Assembly: GCF_900142565.1 (NCBI RefSeq)
Contig: NZ_FRBH01000013.1
Location: 1-64,000, forward strand
Direction: 5' to 3'
Source: Chishuiella changwenlii
GTDB taxonomy: Bacteria; Bacteroidota; Bacteroidia; Flavobacteriales; Weeksellaceae
DNA: 64,000 bases
The position numbers were made by a program, and so were the translations under genes. The notes beneath the pieces were generated by a model that saw nothing but the letters and a program-made list of their open reading frames with translations, had not been told where the DNA came from and made no database searches. Within the stretch, counting starts at the first letter, position 1. Every line of letters starts with the position of its first letter. Positions 35,779 through 43,837 of the stretch are shown here, piece by piece.

Positions 35779-35789
35779 CGTGAAGTAGT

Positions 35790-36785
35790 TTAACCTACTA
35801 AATTATTTTTTACTAGATACTCTGCTATCTGTACCGCATTGGTAGCGGCTCCTTTTCGTAAGTTGTCTGCAACAATCCAACAATTAAGTGTATTGGGCTG
35901 AGATAAATCTCTACGAATACGACCTACAAAAACGTCGTCTTTTCCTTCTGAATAAAATGCCATTGGATAAGTATTTGTATCTGGGTTATCTTGTAATGTT
36001 ACTCCGTCTTGCTCAGATAAAAGTTTGCGAACATCTGCTAAATTAAAATCATTTTCAAATTCTATATTCACAGATTCAGAATGTCCTCCTTGTATAGGAA
36101 CACGAACAGCTGTTGCAGTAATATTCATTTCTTCAACACGCATTATCTTTCTTGGTTCCTTTGTTAATTTTAATTCTTCTTTTGTGTAACCAGTTTCTTC
36201 ATCAAAAACATCACAATGAGGTAATGCATTTTTAAAGATTTGATAAGGATAAACTTTTGCAACATCACGTCCTTCAATTTCTCCGTTTAATTGCTCTACA
36301 GCATCTTTTCCTGTTCCTGTTACCGATTGATATGTAGAAACAACAACACGTTTTACACCGTATTTAATGTGTAAAGGATTTAATACCATTACTAATTGAA
36401 TTGTAGAACAATTTGGATTAGCAATAATTTTATCTTCTTTTGTTAAAATATCAGCATTAATTTCTGGTACAATTAAAGGCTTGTCAGGATCCATTCTCCA
36501 TGCTGAAGAATTATCAATTACAGTTGTTCCAACTTCTGCAAACTTAGGCGCCCACTGTTTGGAAGTTTCTCCACCTGCTGAAAAAATTGCGATATCTGCT
36601 CGCGTTTCTACAGCATCCTGCATTGATACAATTTTGTATTCTTTTCCTCTGTATTCAATAGTTTTTCCTACTGATCTTTCTGATGCTACGGGGATTATTT
36701 CAGTGATTGGAAAATTTCTTTCTTCCAAAACTTGGAGCATAACTCTGCCGACCATTCCGGTAGCGCCTACGACTGCTATTCTCAT
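35790..36785 (-). CDS. asd: Aspartate-semialdehyde dehydrogenase
   Basis: This 331-residue cytoplasmic enzyme reduces aspartyl phosphate to aspartate semialdehyde with NADPH, the branch point for lysine, methionine, threonine and cell-wall diaminopimelate. The N-terminal Rossmann motif is VVGATGMVG, the active-site Cys126 lies in ANPNCSTIQL, and the catalytic His lies in IQGGHSESV. Length matches the bacterial family. The gene is monocistronic, with its own terminator. No promoter box was recognised in the 330-bp upstream gap. Confidence 0.97.
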   Translation of the reverse strand: MRIAVVGATGMVGRVMLQVLEERNFPITEIIPVASERSVGKTIEYRGKEYKIVSMQDAVETRADIAIFSAGGETSKQWAPKFAEVGTTVIDNSSAWRMDPDKPLIVPEINADILTKEDKIIANPNCSTIQLVMVLNPLHIKYGVKRVVVSTYQSVTGTGKDAVEQLNGEIEGRDVAKVYPYQIFKNALPHCDVFDEETGYTKEELKLTKEPRKIMRVEEMNITATAVRVPIQGGHSESVNIEFENDFNLADVRKLLSEQDGVTLQDNPDTNTYPMAFYSEGKDDVFVGRIRRDLSQPNTLNCWIVADNLRKGAATNAVQIAEYLVKNNLVG

Positions 36786-37060
36786 TTGTTTATTAAATAA
36801 ATATAATTAAAATTTCGAATGGCTAATTTAGTAATTATATAAATACTAAACACTGTACATCATTGATTTAAATACTTAATTTACAAGATTTTCTATTCTT
36901 ATGATATTAATTCTGTTAGATATTATTTTCATCGAATTATCATTCAAAAATTCTACATTTTATCGAATAATATATTGATTGATTTTTCTGCTTAATATTT
37001 AAGAAATTATTTTTTGCTTCTCACAACTAGAATCTGATATCTAATTTAACATTACAGTAC
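36786..37060. other. Gene-free spacer upstream of asd
   Basis: No open frame of note, repeat or hairpin is visible in this AT-rich stretch; it presumably holds the asd promoter. Confidence 0.5.
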
Positions 37061-37091
37061 AAAAAAAGCTGTCACTTTACAGTAACAGCTT
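37061..37091 (-). terminator. Intrinsic terminator of the bacilliredoxin gene
   Basis: Eleven-bp stem (37066-37076 with 37081-37091, one wobble pair) closing a GTAA loop on the minus strand, followed by seven T. It lies 24 bp past the stop codon. Confidence 0.85.
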
Positions 37092-37115
37092 CTTAAATTT
37101 TGTTTATTTATTCTA

Positions 37116-37526
37116 TTATGCAAACTCGTTATAAGCAGCTTTTAAATTTTCTGCGATTGCAGCTGCAGAATGTCCCTCAATGTGGTGACGCTCTAACATG
37201 TGAACTAATTCTCCGTCTTTAAATAAAGCAACTGCTGGAGAACTTGGTGGGAAAGGAGCAAAAAACTCACGTGCTTTTGCTACAGCATCTACATCAAATC
37301 CTGCAAAAACAGTTGTTAAATGAGCTGGAACTTTATCGTTGTCTAATGACATTACAACACCTGGTCTTGCAGCACCTGCGGCACAACCACAAACACTGTT
37401 AACCATAACTAATGTAGTACCTTCTTGTTTTACTGCTTGTTCTACTTGTTCTGCAGTAGTTAAATCTTCAAAACCGTTAGAAGTCAATTGTGCCTTCATT
37501 GGCATTACTAAATCTGCTGGATACAT
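37116..37526 (-). CDS. BrxA/BrxB family bacilliredoxin
   Basis: This 136-residue cytoplasmic protein belongs to the YphP/YqiW thioredoxin-like family. The redox motif is Cys46-Gly-Cys48 in VNSVCGCAAGAARPG, and the C-terminal half carries PFPPSSPAVALFKDGELVHMLERHHIEG, both hallmarks of the family. In Bacillus these proteins remove bacillithiol from oxidised proteins; whether this organism makes bacillithiol cannot be judged from the window. Monocistronic, divergent from rnpA, with its own promoter box and terminator. Confidence 0.93.
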   Translation of the reverse strand: MYPADLVMPMKAQLTSNGFEDLTTAEQVEQAVKQEGTTLVMVNSVCGCAAGAARPGVVMSLDNDKVPAHLTTVFAGFDVDAVAKAREFFAPFPPSSPAVALFKDGELVHMLERHHIEGHSAAAIAENLKAAYNEFA

Positions 37527-37564
37527 ATTAATCTCTTTTTGTTTTTTAATAAATGAATTATTTT

Positions 37565-37572
37565 CAAAGTTA
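37565..37572 (-). promoter_or_regulatory. -7 promoter box of the bacilliredoxin gene
   Basis: Minus-strand TAACTTTG matches TAnnTTTG, 39 bp upstream of the ATG. Confidence 0.5.
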
Positions 37573-37599
37573 CGTAATCTAAAAACTTATTAGTTTACT

Positions 37600-37607
37600 T
37601 ACTTTTG
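37600..37607 (+). promoter_or_regulatory. -7 promoter box of rnpA
   Basis: TACTTTTG matches TAnnTTTG, 30 bp upstream of the ATG; it lies back-to-back with the bacilliredoxin promoter. Confidence 0.55.
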
Positions 37608-37637
37608 CAATTACAAATTTAGTTAGAATTTACGAAT

Positions 37638-38018
37638 ATGAAATTGACTTTTGGTAAGAATGAGAAACTGAAAAGTAAAAAAGCTTTTGATGCGCTATTT
37701 TCTGATAGCAAAACATGCGTTTCTCATCCTGTAAGATTTGTTTATAAGATTAAACCAAAGCAAGATTATATGGTTCGTGTTGGTGTAAGTGTTGGTAAAA
37801 AGAAATTTAAACATGCTGTTGATCGAAATTTATTGAAACGAAGATTAAAAGAAGCCTACAGATTAAATAAGTTACTAATTGAACATTCTAATGATTTTTC
37901 TGTTGATTTAGTTATGATTTATACCTCATCTAAACCACAGGACTATGCGACGATAGAAAAGTCTGTAAAAATTTTAGTAGAAAAATTAAACGAAGCAATA
38001 CAAACAAAAAAAGATTAA
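37638..38018 (+). CDS. rnpA: Ribonuclease P protein component
   Basis: This 126-residue basic protein is the protein subunit of RNase P, which removes tRNA 5-prime leaders together with the RnpB RNA. It has LTFGKNEKLKSKKAFDALF, the central VRVGVSVGKKKFKHAVDRNLLKRRLKEAYR (the conserved RNR-like RNA-binding helix, here DRNLLKRRLKE) and the usual length. rpmH is not next to it, unlike in many bacteria, and this is normal for Flavobacteriia. The stop codon lies inside the 5-prime arm of the terminator hairpin. Confidence 0.95.
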   Translation: MKLTFGKNEKLKSKKAFDALFSDSKTCVSHPVRFVYKIKPKQDYMVRVGVSVGKKKFKHAVDRNLLKRRLKEAYRLNKLLIEHSNDFSVDLVMIYTSSKPQDYATIEKSVKILVEKLNEAIQTKKD

Positions 38019-38039
38019 CCAAATGGTTAATCTTTTTTT
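38006..38039 (+). terminator. Intrinsic terminator of rnpA
   Basis: Fifteen-bp arms AAAAAAAGATTAACC and GGTTAATCTTTTTTT with loop AAAT; the rnpA stop codon is part of the first arm. Confidence 0.92.
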
Positions 38040-38058
38040 GTTTACTGTTATAAACAGC

Positions 38059-38259
38059 CTATTTCTTTAAATTGTCTTGTAATTTGAAAAAGCTAAAATA
38101 AATTGATACTAAAATCAATCCACAAGCTGATGCTCCAATTCCTAATACGCTACGAAAATTTTCTTCTGCAAGAAATCCCGTTTTGTAATCCATCACATAT
38201 AGGTTGTAACCTAATCCTACCAACAAAAGCATTGTTGCGATATAAATATATGTTTTCAT
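38059..38259 (-). CDS. Small two-helix membrane protein, 66 residues
   Basis: I do not recognise a family. The protein has two hydrophobic segments (about 4-22, YIYIATMLLLVGLGYNLYV, and 40-58, VLGIGASACGLILVSIYFSF) separated by a polar loop (MDYKTGFLAEENFR) and a charged C-terminal tail (KLQDNLKK). It starts 15 bp after the marC stop codon on the same strand, so it is probably co-transcribed with marC. The start ATG gives a reasonable N-terminus directly before the first helix. Confidence 0.65.
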   Translation of the reverse strand: MKTYIYIATMLLLVGLGYNLYVMDYKTGFLAEENFRSVLGIGASACGLILVSIYFSFFKLQDNLKK

Positions 38260-38274
38260 TTGATTAATGAATTT

Positions 38275-38889
38275 TTAAATTTTAATTTCATTCATAAATA
38301 ATGCGCCAATATTTGATGTAAATAATTTGATCGCTATTGACAACAAAATTACACCAAAAACTTTTTTTAGAACTGATAAAACACCAGGTCCTAACCATTT
38401 TTCTAATCTTCCGGCAAATTTCAGCACCAAATATACGATTAACATATTTAAAAGTATGGCTATTACAATGTTAATATCCGAAAATTGAGAACGAAGGGAT
38501 AAGACAGTTGTTAAAGATCCTGCACCCGCAACTAACGGAAACGCAATAGGGACAATAGATGCAGAGTTAGATTCAACTCCTTTTTGTATTTCTATTCCTA
38601 AAATCATTTCTAATGCGATGATAAAAATCACAAATGCACCAGCTACAGCGAAAGACTGTACATCAACTCCTACTAATCCTAAAATCTTTGTACCGAAGAA
38701 TAAGAATGAAATTAACAATATACCAGCTGCAACAGTTGCCTTTTCCGATTGTATATGTCCAACTTTACTACGAATTGATACAATGATTGGAATACTTCCT
38801 AAAATATCTATTACAGCAAATAATACGGCGAAAACAGCTCCAATTTGATTAATTGAAAATTCTGAGAAGAAAGAAGTGATGTTATTCAT
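38275..38889 (-). CDS. MarC/UPF0056 family inner-membrane protein
   Basis: This 204-residue protein has six hydrophobic helices. It carries the family features FAVIDILGSIPIIVSI (helix 1), FLFFGTKILGLVGVDVQSFAVAGAFVIFIIALEMILG (helices 2-3) and VPIAFPLVAGAGSLTTVLSL (helix 4). MarC was once linked to multiple antibiotic resistance, but that was withdrawn; some relatives were proposed as amino-acid exporters. Substrate unknown here. It probably leads a two-gene unit with the 66-residue protein. Confidence 0.9.
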   Translation of the reverse strand: MNNITSFFSEFSINQIGAVFAVLFAVIDILGSIPIIVSIRSKVGHIQSEKATVAAGILLISFLFFGTKILGLVGVDVQSFAVAGAFVIFIIALEMILGIEIQKGVESNSASIVPIAFPLVAGAGSLTTVLSLRSQFSDINIVIAILLNMLIVYLVLKFAGRLEKWLGPGVLSVLKKVFGVILLSIAIKLFTSNIGALFMNEIKI

Positions 38890-38940
38890 TTTAGTGTAAT
38901 TATTATTTCTCCTACAAATTAATCATTTTTTTATGAAATC

Positions 38941-39696
38941 TTATTTTTCTAACCACTTTTTAAAATCGGTTACTTTTTCTCTACTTACAATTAATTCACT
39001 TTCGTTATAGGTTTGTAAAATGATTTTCAATCTCGAGTTGGAGTAAACTGTAATTTCTTTTATCGAATCTATTCTTATTATTTGACTTCTATTAATACGG
39101 AAGAATTTCTTTGGATCTAATTGCTCTTCTATTTTTTCTAGAGAATAATCTACCAAATAATTTTTATTCTCCTTTGTATGAATAAATGAGGCTTTATTCT
39201 CACTAAAAAAACACTCTATATTCTCTGTTTCTATAATTTTGATTGAGTTCCCAATTTTAATAGAATACCTTTCCTTGAAATCTTGTGTTTTACTCGTCGA
39301 GAATAATTTTTTAATTGAATCTATATCTATTGATGTTTGGGAAGATTGAAATTGCTTTTCAAACTTTTCTAATGCAAATTTTAATTCTTCTTCATCAACT
39401 GGTTTTAGTAGATAATCTATAGAGTTTAGTTTAAATGCTTTTAGGACATATTCATCGTAAGCAGTTGTAAAAATGATTGCCGATGAAATCTCAACTTGAT
39501 TAAAAATTTCAAAGGATAATCCGTCTGAAAGCTGAATATCTAAAAAGATTAAATCTGGTGCAGAATTTTCTTGTAACCAAGCAACACTTTCTTCAACAGA
39601 ATGTAACATTTCAGTAACCTCAAAACCTAATTTATCTACTCGTCTTTTTAATAAACGTGCAGCCGGTTTCTCATCTTCTATGATAATTATTTTCAT
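38941..39696 (-). CDS. LytTR-family response regulator
   Basis: This 251-residue protein has a receiver domain (about 1-118) with acidic pocket Glu7-Asp8-Glu9, phospho-acceptor Asp53 in LIFLDIQLSDG, Thr in FTTAYDEYVLKAF and the late Lys in YLLKPVDEEEL. A LytTR DNA-binding domain follows (about 150-251, SIKIGNSIKII ... FFRINRSQIIRIDSIKEI ... LIVSREKVTDFKKWLEK). It should be phosphorylated by the histidine kinase encoded two genes upstream. Its ATG overlaps the stop of the CPBP gene (ATGA), so all are coupled. Target genes unknown. Confidence 0.93.
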   Translation of the reverse strand: MKIIIIEDEKPAARLLKRRVDKLGFEVTEMLHSVEESVAWLQENSAPDLIFLDIQLSDGLSFEIFNQVEISSAIIFTTAYDEYVLKAFKLNSIDYLLKPVDEEELKFALEKFEKQFQSSQTSIDIDSIKKLFSTSKTQDFKERYSIKIGNSIKIIETENIECFFSENKASFIHTKENKNYLVDYSLEKIEEQLDPKKFFRINRSQIIRIDSIKEITVYSNSRLKIILQTYNESELIVSREKVTDFKKWLEK

Positions 39697-40418
39697 GTCT
39701 CAATTAATTTATCTGTTGTAGTTGATTTTATTATCTTATTCCAGAAAATAAGTAGAAACATCATTAATAATAAAATAATTAATGTTGTTAAATTATTTTT
39801 AGCCATTAGTGCATGCAGTGAAGCTGGAGCTATGATAGATTTTGTTTTAAATGTAGAAAAAGTCAATAAAAATGAAAAAACAATACATAGCAACATAAAT
39901 ATCCAAAAGCTACCAAATTGATCAAAATTATTGAAAATAAGTAAATGCCAAACTGCCCAAAATACTCCCGTAATGATACTTTTTACCATCCAAAAAATGT
40001 TTCCTAAAGCATCATTTAAATATCCTCGCCAAGCATACTCTTCCATTACATCATAAATAAATGTTATTCCAATAAAAATGCCTGCCCACACATGCTTATT
40101 AATTCCAAAATCATTTTCTATCCCGATAATAGAATAACCAATGACTAGAATTATCGGAAAAATTATAGTTTTTATTGAATTTCCAATGAATGAAACTTGT
40201 TTCTTGATACCAGAAAATTGATAGAAAAGTAATGCAATAATAATTACAACTAAACCATGATTCATATTCCAAGGCAAATTAAAATCTACCCATCCTCCAA
40301 AAGTTAATTGTAAAAGATTAGGGAGTTTTCTAATTAGAAATGTTCCTAGTAATATCAATCCATAAAAACATATAATTTTAATCCAATTTATTTGCTTTAA
40401 CTTTTCTATAAAACCCAT
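39693..40418 (-). CDS. CPBP-family intramembrane metalloprotease
   Basis: This 241-residue protein has about seven hydrophobic helices and the CPBP/Abi motifs: Glu126-Glu127 and Arg131 in MEEYAWRG, then His158 in FWAVWHLLIFNN, the residues that bind the catalytic metal and are needed for cleavage inside the membrane. It sits between the histidine kinase gene (3 bp upstream) and the response regulator gene (4 bp overlap), so it is an integral part of this signalling operon. It may process a membrane protein or peptide that feeds the kinase, which is inference from position only. Confidence 0.85.
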   Translation of the reverse strand: MGFIEKLKQINWIKIICFYGLILLGTFLIRKLPNLLQLTFGGWVDFNLPWNMNHGLVVIIIALLFYQFSGIKKQVSFIGNSIKTIIFPIILVIGYSIIGIENDFGINKHVWAGIFIGITFIYDVMEEYAWRGYLNDALGNIFWMVKSIITGVFWAVWHLLIFNNFDQFGSFWIFMLLCIVFSFLLTFSTFKTKSIIAPASLHALMAKNNLTTLIILLLMMFLLIFWNKIIKSTTTDKLIET

Positions 40419-40421
40419 TGT

Positions 40422-41942
40422 TTATTTCCACTTTTTTGACTGGTTATTCTTTTCTAAAATTTCTTGGGCTTTTCTCTCTTCCCAATTATCATCTAAGGTA
40501 TAAAGTTTAGTTGCTTTTCCTATAATTCTTATTCCAACACCAAAAACAACCCATAAACACCACCAGTAACCGCCAGTTATAATATTAATAGTTACACAAA
40601 TAAAAACGGTCATAGCAGATTCCATTAAAACTTTATAAAACTTCTTTAATTCTGCAGCTTTTTGTTTTGCGATTTGATAATCGTCATTCTCATTGTAATT
40701 TATATTTTCCATAGTGTTAATTCTTGATGTTAAAATTGGAAGTTGAACTCGAAAATAAGTCTCATTTTTTTCGATATTAACCTCTTTATTTGATATTAAA
40801 CGGTAACGATTAATAATATTCTTTAATCCCACTCCTGTAGAGTCTTTAAAAGAATCTTTTATTTGTAAAGAGTTTTCTATAATTAAAAAATTATCCTCTC
40901 TATAAATCTTGATATTTAAGGGCTTTTGCTCAGAAACCACATTATGTTTAATTGCATTTTCTAGTAAAATTTGTAACGATAAAGGAACAATGTATTCTTC
41001 TTCTGATAATGAATTTACATTTAATTCGAAATGAATACTATTCTCAAATCGCAATTTTAAAAGGTTGACATATGTTTTGGCAAAACTAATTTCTTCTTCA
41101 ATTGGAATAACTTCTTTACTTTTTTGTTCTAAAACATAGCGATAAATTTTTGATAATGATGTTGTAAAATCTATCGCTTTATCAGGGTTTTCTTCTATTA
41201 AACCAGTTAAAACATTTAAACTATTAAACAGAAAATGTGGATCTAATTGATTTTTTAAGGTTTCAAAATTTGCCGTTGCTGTTTCTGCTTTAGTAGACTC
41301 TTTTACTATTTCTCTTTGTAGCTTATTTCTCTTTCTTTCTAAAAAATAAAATACACCTAATAAAATACTGGTAATAAAGCCAACTAAAATATAATTATAT
41401 GTTTGGTTATAGAAAATAGCCTTTGGCAATAATTGATTCACAAATTTTACAAACACAAAATACAATAATTGGGTAAAAAAGACAGCTCGCAGAAAATATT
41501 TTCCAATTATATCCGATGGATGTTTTGTTTTTTTATACTCTTTCTTGTACTCGTTAAAAATACCTGTGTTAATGAAGCCTGCGAATAAACTAAAAACAGA
41601 ATATCCAAAAAAGTAGATAATTGCTTCTGAGTCGAAAATTTGGTCTATTGAAACGTTGGGCGATGTAAAAAACATTACGCTATACAAGACAACATTTGTA
41701 ACCAATAAAATGATAATATTTCGTAGAATCGTTTTTTTCTCTGAAAGAACAATTCCTTTCACAATCTGAAAAATAACAAAACCTAAAATAAAGTATTTTA
41801 CTAATAAACTAATCGTTTTAAATTGATTAACTCTATTATCTTGTACAAAAGAATATAAAATTTCGCCTTCAATATTTACAAAAAGTAAACCTATTAGAAC
41901 AAAAATAATCGTGATTATTATATTTTGTAAACCCTTTTCCAT
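40422..41942 (-). CDS. LytS-type sensor histidine kinase with C-terminal 2TM domain
   Basis: This 506-residue membrane kinase has about six hydrophobic helices (10-200), then the His-kinase dimerisation segment with phospho-acceptor His236 in LDPHFLFNSLN and an ATPase domain (to about 400) with LQILLENAIKHN and GVGLKNIINRY. Unusually, a further region (about 415-500) matches the 2TM domain: YQIAKQKAAELKKFYKVL, two helices (MTVFICVTINIITGG, WCLWVVFGVGIRIIG) and DDNWEERKAQEI. 2TM domains are more often separate small proteins encoded beside LytTR systems. Signal unknown. The gene starts one base after the stop of a 20-codon ORF. Confidence 0.9.
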   Translation of the reverse strand: MEKGLQNIIITIIFVLIGLLFVNIEGEILYSFVQDNRVNQFKTISLLVKYFILGFVIFQIVKGIVLSEKKTILRNIIILLVTNVVLYSVMFFTSPNVSIDQIFDSEAIIYFFGYSVFSLFAGFINTGIFNEYKKEYKKTKHPSDIIGKYFLRAVFFTQLLYFVFVKFVNQLLPKAIFYNQTYNYILVGFITSILLGVFYFLERKRNKLQREIVKESTKAETATANFETLKNQLDPHFLFNSLNVLTGLIEENPDKAIDFTTSLSKIYRYVLEQKSKEVIPIEEEISFAKTYVNLLKLRFENSIHFELNVNSLSEEEYIVPLSLQILLENAIKHNVVSEQKPLNIKIYREDNFLIIENSLQIKDSFKDSTGVGLKNIINRYRLISNKEVNIEKNETYFRVQLPILTSRINTMENINYNENDDYQIAKQKAAELKKFYKVLMESAMTVFICVTINIITGGYWWCLWVVFGVGIRIIGKATKLYTLDDNWEERKAQEILEKNNQSKKWK

Positions 41943-41943
41943 C

Positions 41944-42006
41944 TTATGCGATTAAATTAATTAGCCAATAAACAATTTCGTGAATAAACTGAGCAATAAC
42001 TGTCAT
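41944..42006 (-). CDS. 20-residue hydrophobic peptide upstream of the histidine kinase
   Basis: The minus strand has ATG at 42006 and TAA at 41946-41944. The encoded peptide is MTVIAQFIHEIVYWLINLIA, which could form one membrane-spanning or amphipathic helix with a central His-Glu. Its start lies 6 bp after the stop of the TPR gene and its stop one base before the ATG of the histidine kinase, so it fills the intercistronic gap exactly and would couple translation of the two. I know of no family for it. The tight packing is the main support; it could also be only a coupling ORF or chance. Confidence 0.45.
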   Translation of the reverse strand: MTVIAQFIHEIVYWLINLIA

Positions 42007-42012
42007 GATGAT

Positions 42013-42612
42013 TTATTTACATTGATTTTTCAATAACTCCTCGGCACGCTCTTTTCCCCATTTAGGTTCGTTTTTCTTAGGCTTTTCGTTTGTGAATAAA
42101 GCTAAAGATTTTTTTACATTTTTACAATCCTCTGTAGTATCCGTTCCAATATAATTTGCCGCATTAATATTAAATTCTGCTAATCCTAAAATAGAACGAG
42201 GATTATTCGGGTTTAATCTTAATGCTTTTTGATACGTCTCTAAAACATCTGGATAATAAATTCCACCATTAGTTAAAGGATCTTGAACAATCTCTGCTGT
42301 TAAATACAATGCTTTTAAATTTAAAACTTCAACATTAGTAGGATCTTGTTTTTCTAATTTATTGATTAAACTTTTTGCTTCATCCAACACTTTAGAACTA
42401 TCATTTTTATTGTCTTTCTCTAAAATGCTTACAACTTCTGATAATGCCAAGTAATATTTTGGTAACCATTCGTTAGGATAATTTTTTACTAGTTCTACAA
42501 GACTTGATTTTTCTGAAGAGTTTAAAGCCTTATTAAGGTCATTTTCTAAATTGTTTTGTGCTAAAACCGAAATAGAAAGAAATGATACGATTGATAAAAA
42601 AATTGTTTTCAT
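42013..42612 (-). CDS. Periplasmic TPR-like protein
   Basis: This 199-residue protein has a signal peptide ending at LAQ (residue 19), with no lipobox. The mature part is all-helical with a TPR-type motif near the end (DVLETYQKALRLNPNNPRSILGLAEFNI) and earlier degenerate repeats (SKVLDEAKSLINKLEKQDPTNVEVLNLKALYL). Two Cys (in TTEDCKNV and the C-terminal NQCK) could form a disulphide. It is the first gene of the signalling operon, so it may act as a periplasmic scaffold or ligand for the histidine kinase; that is inference. No exact family assigned. Confidence 0.75.
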   Translation of the reverse strand: MKTIFLSIVSFLSISVLAQNNLENDLNKALNSSEKSSLVELVKNYPNEWLPKYYLALSEVVSILEKDNKNDSSKVLDEAKSLINKLEKQDPTNVEVLNLKALYLTAEIVQDPLTNGGIYYPDVLETYQKALRLNPNNPRSILGLAEFNINAANYIGTDTTEDCKNVKKSLALFTNEKPKKNEPKWGKERAEELLKNQCK

Positions 42613-42795
42613 AATAGTTATGTTTTTAATTATGATTCAAATTTCTATCAATCCATTTTCAAAAAGAATTAAACATTACCGAACTGTTGTTTTTAATGGA
42701 CGAGTTGATGTTATTATAGAATAATACTGTTTAAGCATATATCCGGACTAATTGGAATATACAAACTGGTACCATTATCAATTATTGTTAAAAAT

Positions 42796-42803
42796 TAATT
42801 TTG
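42796..42803 (+). promoter_or_regulatory. -7 promoter box of bioB
   Basis: TAATTTTG matches TAnnTTTG, 26 bp upstream of the ATG. No BirA-type operator could be recognised around it. Confidence 0.5.
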
Positions 42804-42829
42804 TTTGGTTATAAGAAGAAAAATAATAA

Positions 42830-43783
42830 ATGAAATTAAAACACAACTGGAATAAAGAGGAAATTATGTCTATTTATAATAGACCTTTAATGGAACTAAT
42901 ATTTGAAGCTGCTACAGTACATCGGGAATTTCATAACCCATCAGAAATTCAAATCTCAACTTTGTTATCAATAAAAACTGGAGGATGTCCAGAAGACTGT
43001 TCTTACTGTGGTCAAGCTGCAAGATATCATACCGATATAAAAGTACAAGCTTTACTTCCAACGAAAACTGTGATTGAACATGCCAAGAGAGCAAAAGAAA
43101 ATGGCTCTTCTCGTTTTTGTATGGCTGCTGCATGGCGAGAGGTAAGAGATAATAAAGATTTCGATCGCATTCTAGAAATGGTAAAAGAAATCAATAACAT
43201 GGAGATGGAGGTTTGCTGTACTTTAGGAATGTTAACCGAAAAACAAGCTGAAAGACTTCGAGAAGCTGGTTTACATGCTTATAATCATAATTTAGACACT
43301 TCTGAAAATAATTATAACCAAATAATTACTACTCGAAATTTTAATCATAGAATTAATACTATAAACAATGTTCGAAAAGCAGGAATAACGGTTTGCTCTG
43401 GAGGAATAATTGGTTTAGGAGAAACTGTTGAAGACAGAATATCAATGTTAACAACTTTAGCAAATATGGATACTCATCCAGAATCAGTTCCTATTAATGC
43501 TTTAGCTCGCGTAAAGGGAACTCCTTTAGAAAATCTTCCAAAAGTAAATAATTGGGATATGGTAAGAATGATTGCCACCGCAAGAATTATTATGCCAAAA
43601 TCTATGGTTCGTTTAAGTGCTGGAAGAATAGAGATGAGTGAAAGTGAGCAAGCTTGGTGTTTTATGTCGGGAGCCAACTCAATTTTTTCTAGTGAAGATG
43701 AAACATTATTAGTTACGCCAAATCCTAGTACTTATAAAGATCTAAAAATGTTGAATAGATTAGGATTATCACCAATGAAATAA
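42830..43783 (+). CDS. bioB: Biotin synthase
   Basis: This 317-residue radical SAM enzyme inserts sulphur into dethiobiotin to form biotin. The iron-sulphur motif is Cys53-x3-Cys57-x2-Cys60 in [17 protein letters not shown], followed by [11 protein letters not shown], the Cys pair of [10 protein letters not shown] and [12 protein letters not shown], and the late [27 protein letters not shown]. It is about 30 residues shorter than the E. coli enzyme at the C-terminus, ending soon after the [11 protein letters not shown] segment. No other biotin gene is adjacent. A second ATG exists at 42866, but family N-termini favour 42830. Confidence 0.97.
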   Translation: MKLKHNWNKEEIMSIYNRPLMELIFEAATVHREFHNPSEIQISTLLSIKTGGCPEDCSYCGQAARYHTDIKVQALLPTKTVIEHAKRAKENGSSRFCMAAAWREVRDNKDFDRILEMVKEINNMEMEVCCTLGMLTEKQAERLREAGLHAYNHNLDTSENNYNQIITTRNFNHRINTINNVRKAGITVCSGGIIGLGETVEDRISMLTTLANMDTHPESVPINALARVKGTPLENLPKVNNWDMVRMIATARIIMPKSMVRLSAGRIEMSESEQAWCFMSGANSIFSSEDETLLVTPNPSTYKDLKMLNRLGLSPMK

Positions 43784-43831
43784 ATCATAAACAAAAATAG
43801 AGGCTAAAAGCCTCTATTTTTGTTTATGATT
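43783..43831. terminator. Long bidirectional terminator
   Basis: Perfect 22-bp arms (43783-43804 and 43810-43831, core AAAAATAGAGGC/GCCTCTATTTTT) with loop TAAAA, starting at the bioB stop codon and ending 7 bp before the batD stop. Confidence 0.9.
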
Positions 43832-43837
43832 ATATTT

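Noticed and set aside
36481-36810. 109-codon plus-strand frame opposite asd
   Set aside because: Antisense to the conserved N-terminal domain of asd; no start context or family.
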